Source: Thermomicrobium roseum DSM 5159
GTDB lineage: Bacteria; Chloroflexota; Chloroflexia; Thermomicrobiales; Thermomicrobiaceae
Direction of reading: 5' to 3'
DNA: 64,000 nt
Assembly (NCBI RefSeq): GCF_000021685.1
Contig: NC_011959.1
Location: forward strand, 1,673,705 to 1,737,704
A program made the translations under genes and the position numbers. Below the pieces are notes generated by a model. That model made no database searches. It was given only the letters and a program-made list of their open reading frames with translations, and was not told the origin of the DNA. Position 1 is the first letter of the stretch; every line of letters begins with the position of its first letter. Shown here piece after piece: positions 62,250 to 64,000 of this stretch.

Positions 62250-63263
62250 ATGACCAGCACAGTCGATGGCCAGCTGCCCGGGGTAGCACTCCCCAAGAGC
62301 GAACTTCTCGAGATGTATCGCCTGATGGTCCTGATCCGGCGCTTCGAGGAGGTCGCTGCGGAGCAGTACGCACTCGGCAAGATCGCGGGCTTCTTGCACC
62401 TCTATATCGGGGAGGAGGCGGTCGCAGTCGGCGCGATCCGTGCCATGGATCCGGACGATCACCTGGTGACGCATTACCGCGACCATGGCTACGCGCTGGC
62501 GCTCGGTCTCGATCCGCGACGGTGCATGGCGGAACTCTTCGGCAAAGCGACCGGTCTCGTCGGCGGGCGCGGTGGCTCGATGCATTTCGCCGATGCATCC
62601 AAGCACTTCTGGGGTGGCTACGCGATCGTGGCCGGCCTCCTGCCGATCGCGGCTGGGCTCGGTTTGGCCAGCAAGTACTTGAACCAGCGGCGCGTCGCAG
62701 TGGCGATCTTCGGCGATGGCGCGACCAATAATGGCGCCTTTCACGAAGCCCTGAACTTCGCCGCGCTGTGGAAGCTTCCCGTCCTGTTCCTCTGCGAGAA
62801 CAACCAGTACGGCATGGGCACAGCTGTGCAGTATGCCTCAGCCGTGCGGGAGATGTACCGGAAGGCCTGCGCCTACGACATCCCCGCCGAGCGAGTCGAT
62901 GGCCAGGATGTCCTCGCGGTCTACGAGGCGACGAAGCGAGCACTCGAGCATTGCCGGTCCGGGAATGGCCCCTACTTCCTCGAAGCTCTCACCTATCGCT
63001 ACCGTGGGCACTCGATGGCTGATCCGGAGACGTATCGGTCCAAGGAAGAGGTCGAAGAGTGGCGCCGTCACCGGGATCCGATCGAGCGCTTCCGGCAACA
63101 GTTGCTCGCCCACAATGTCGCCACCCCGGAGGAACTGGCAGCGCTCGACCAGGCAGTGGAAGAGGCGGTCGCCGAGGCCGTCCGCTTCGCCGACGAGAGT
63201 CCCGAACCGGACCCGGAGACACTCACCCAGTACGTGTATGCCGACCCGATCACCGTGCGCTAA
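62250..63263 (+). CDS. pdhA: 2-oxoacid (pyruvate) dehydrogenase E1 component, alpha subunit
   Basis: A 337-residue thiamine-diphosphate-dependent E1 alpha subunit. IRRFEEVAAEQY, GFLHLYIGEEAVAVGAIRAM, THYRDHGYALALG, the phosphorylation-loop equivalent YRGHSMADPETYRSKEEVE and the TPP/Mg motif GDGATNNGAFHEALNFAA with VLFLCENNQYGMGT (GDG-x-NN) are clear. It decarboxylates pyruvate or a related acid with the beta subunit encoded 18 bases downstream. Acetoin dehydrogenase E1 is hard to exclude. AGGAGG precedes the ATG. Confidence 0.93.
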   Translation: MTSTVDGQLPGVALPKSELLEMYRLMVLIRRFEEVAAEQYALGKIAGFLHLYIGEEAVAVGAIRAMDPDDHLVTHYRDHGYALALGLDPRRCMAELFGKATGLVGGRGGSMHFADASKHFWGGYAIVAGLLPIAAGLGLASKYLNQRRVAVAIFGDGATNNGAFHEALNFAALWKLPVLFLCENNQYGMGTAVQYASAVREMYRKACAYDIPAERVDGQDVLAVYEATKRALEHCRSGNGPYFLEALTYRYRGHSMADPETYRSKEEVEEWRRHRDPIERFRQQLLAHNVATPEELAALDQAVEEAVAEAVRFADESPEPDPETLTQYVYADPITVR

Positions 63264-63281
63264 AGAGGAATGGGGACGACA

Positions 63282-64000
63282 ATGGCACGAGAGATCACCT
63301 ACCGCGACGCGCTACGCGAGGCGCTGCGCGAGGAGATGTACCGCGACGAGCGCGTCTTCCTCATGGGTGAAGACATCGGCGCGTACGGTGGTTCCTATGC
63401 GGTCACGCGCGGCTTCCTCCAGGAGTTCGGACCGGATCGGGTCCGCGATACACCGATCGCCGAACTGGGGATCGTCGGGCTCGGAATCGGAGCCGCGATC
63501 GGTGGTCTGCGCCCGGTCGTCGAGCTGATGACGGTCAATTTCGCACTGCTCGCCCTGGACCAGATCGTGAATCACCTGGCCAAGATTTACTACATGTTCA
63601 ATGGGCAGTTCACCGCGCCGGTCGTCGTGCGTACTGCCGAGGGCTTCGGCCAACTCGGTGCGACGCACTCGCAGTTCTTCGAGAATTACTTCGCCTATGT
63701 TCCCGGACTCCGCGTCGTCGCTCCGGCCGTCCCCAAGGACGCGAAGGGGTTCCTCAAGGCCGCGATCCGCGGGAACGATCCGGTCATCTTCATCGAGCAT
63801 TCGCTGATCTACCGCAACCGCGGTGAAGTACCGGACGGGGAGGACTTCCTCCTGCCGCTCGAGGGAGCCGAAGTCCGTCGCGAAGGGCGCGACGTCACCA
63901 TCGTCTCCTGGCTCCGCGGGTACTACCTGGCGCTCGGTGCAGCTGAGGAACTCGCCCGCGAAGGGATCGAGTGCGAGGTGATCGATCTGCGTGTCCTGCG
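63282..64000 (+). CDS. pdhB: 2-oxoacid (pyruvate) dehydrogenase E1 component, beta subunit (partial)
   Basis: Only the first 239 codons are present; the frame is open at the window end. MAREITYRDALREALREEM, FLMGEDIGAYGGSYAVT, DTPIAELGIVGLGIGAAIGG, PVVVRTAEGFGQLGATHSQ and VVAPAVPKDAKGFLKAAIR match transketolase-like E1 beta subunits (~325 residues expected). It pairs with the alpha subunit upstream. The E2 gene would be expected beyond the window. Confidence 0.93.
   Translation, partial: MAREITYRDALREALREEMYRDERVFLMGEDIGAYGGSYAVTRGFLQEFGPDRVRDTPIAELGIVGLGIGAAIGGLRPVVELMTVNFALLALDQIVNHLAKIYYMFNGQFTAPVVVRTAEGFGQLGATHSQFFENYFAYVPGLRVVAPAVPKDAKGFLKAAIRGNDPVIFIEHSLIYRNRGEVPDGEDFLLPLEGAEVRREGRDVTIVSWLRGYYLALGAAEELAREGIECEVIDLRVL

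Overview
The window is a dense, GC-rich bacterial chromosome segment (about 63-65% GC by eye). It looks like a thermophilic member of Chloroflexota, class Thermomicrobia (Thermomicrobium/Sphaerobacter type). That placement is an inference from the style of the proteins (EF-P with a KMGRG loop, a SpoVS-like protein, a MutL-like/zinc-ribbon/IspDF neighbourhood, protoglobin, archaeal-type LeuCD) and not from a marker gene. I see no phage, IS element, CRISPR array or rRNA. One tRNA (Arg, UCU) is present.

Layout. 0-8.2 kb: the 3' end of a peptide ABC permease gene, then a sugar-type ABC transporter operon (two permeases, Tat/lipoprotein binding protein), a degenerate GroEL-like protein, a BNR beta-propeller protein and QueF. 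8.4-14.8 kb: a co-directional five-gene cluster behind a good sigma-70-like promoter with a 12-bp palindrome at the predicted start site. It encodes a phosphohistidine-domain protein without ATP-grasp, a biotin carrier, a carboxyltransferase, a HAD phosphatase and a PaaK-type CoA ligase. It reads like an undescribed carboxylation/CoA-activation pathway and is the most interesting part of the window. 15.4-18.1 kb: an HSL-family esterase, a LigB-type dioxygenase-like protein and a haem-binding membrane protein.

18.1-23.2 kb: leuACDB behind a T-box leader with a CTC (Leu) specifier. 23.6-30.8 kb: a membrane-anchored protein, a GH18 hydrolase, aroQ, an M24 peptidase, efp, accB and xseAB. 30.9-32.1 kb: non-coding DNA with a degenerate ~225-bp repeat. 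32.1-38.5 kb: a secreted subtilisin, protoglobin, a MarR-type regulator with four C-terminal cysteines, tRNA-Arg, a MoaD-MoaE fusion and (minus strand) moeA. 38.9-50.8 kb: rel, then minus-strand obg-sigA-lysA, then plus-strand ABC-F, coaE, M19 dipeptidase and a site-2 protease with CBS domains.

50.8-60.4 kb is all minus strand: an orphan protein plus MutL-like partner, zinc-ribbon protein, dtd, ispF, ispD, PIN-TRAM membrane protein, PHP phosphoesterase, SpoVS-like protein and pyruvate kinase. 60.6-64 kb: a decayed zinc alcohol dehydrogenase pseudogene, an adenosine-specific kinase and the E1 alpha/beta genes of a 2-oxoacid dehydrogenase (beta runs off the end). Many gene ends carry strong GC hairpins without a U-tract.
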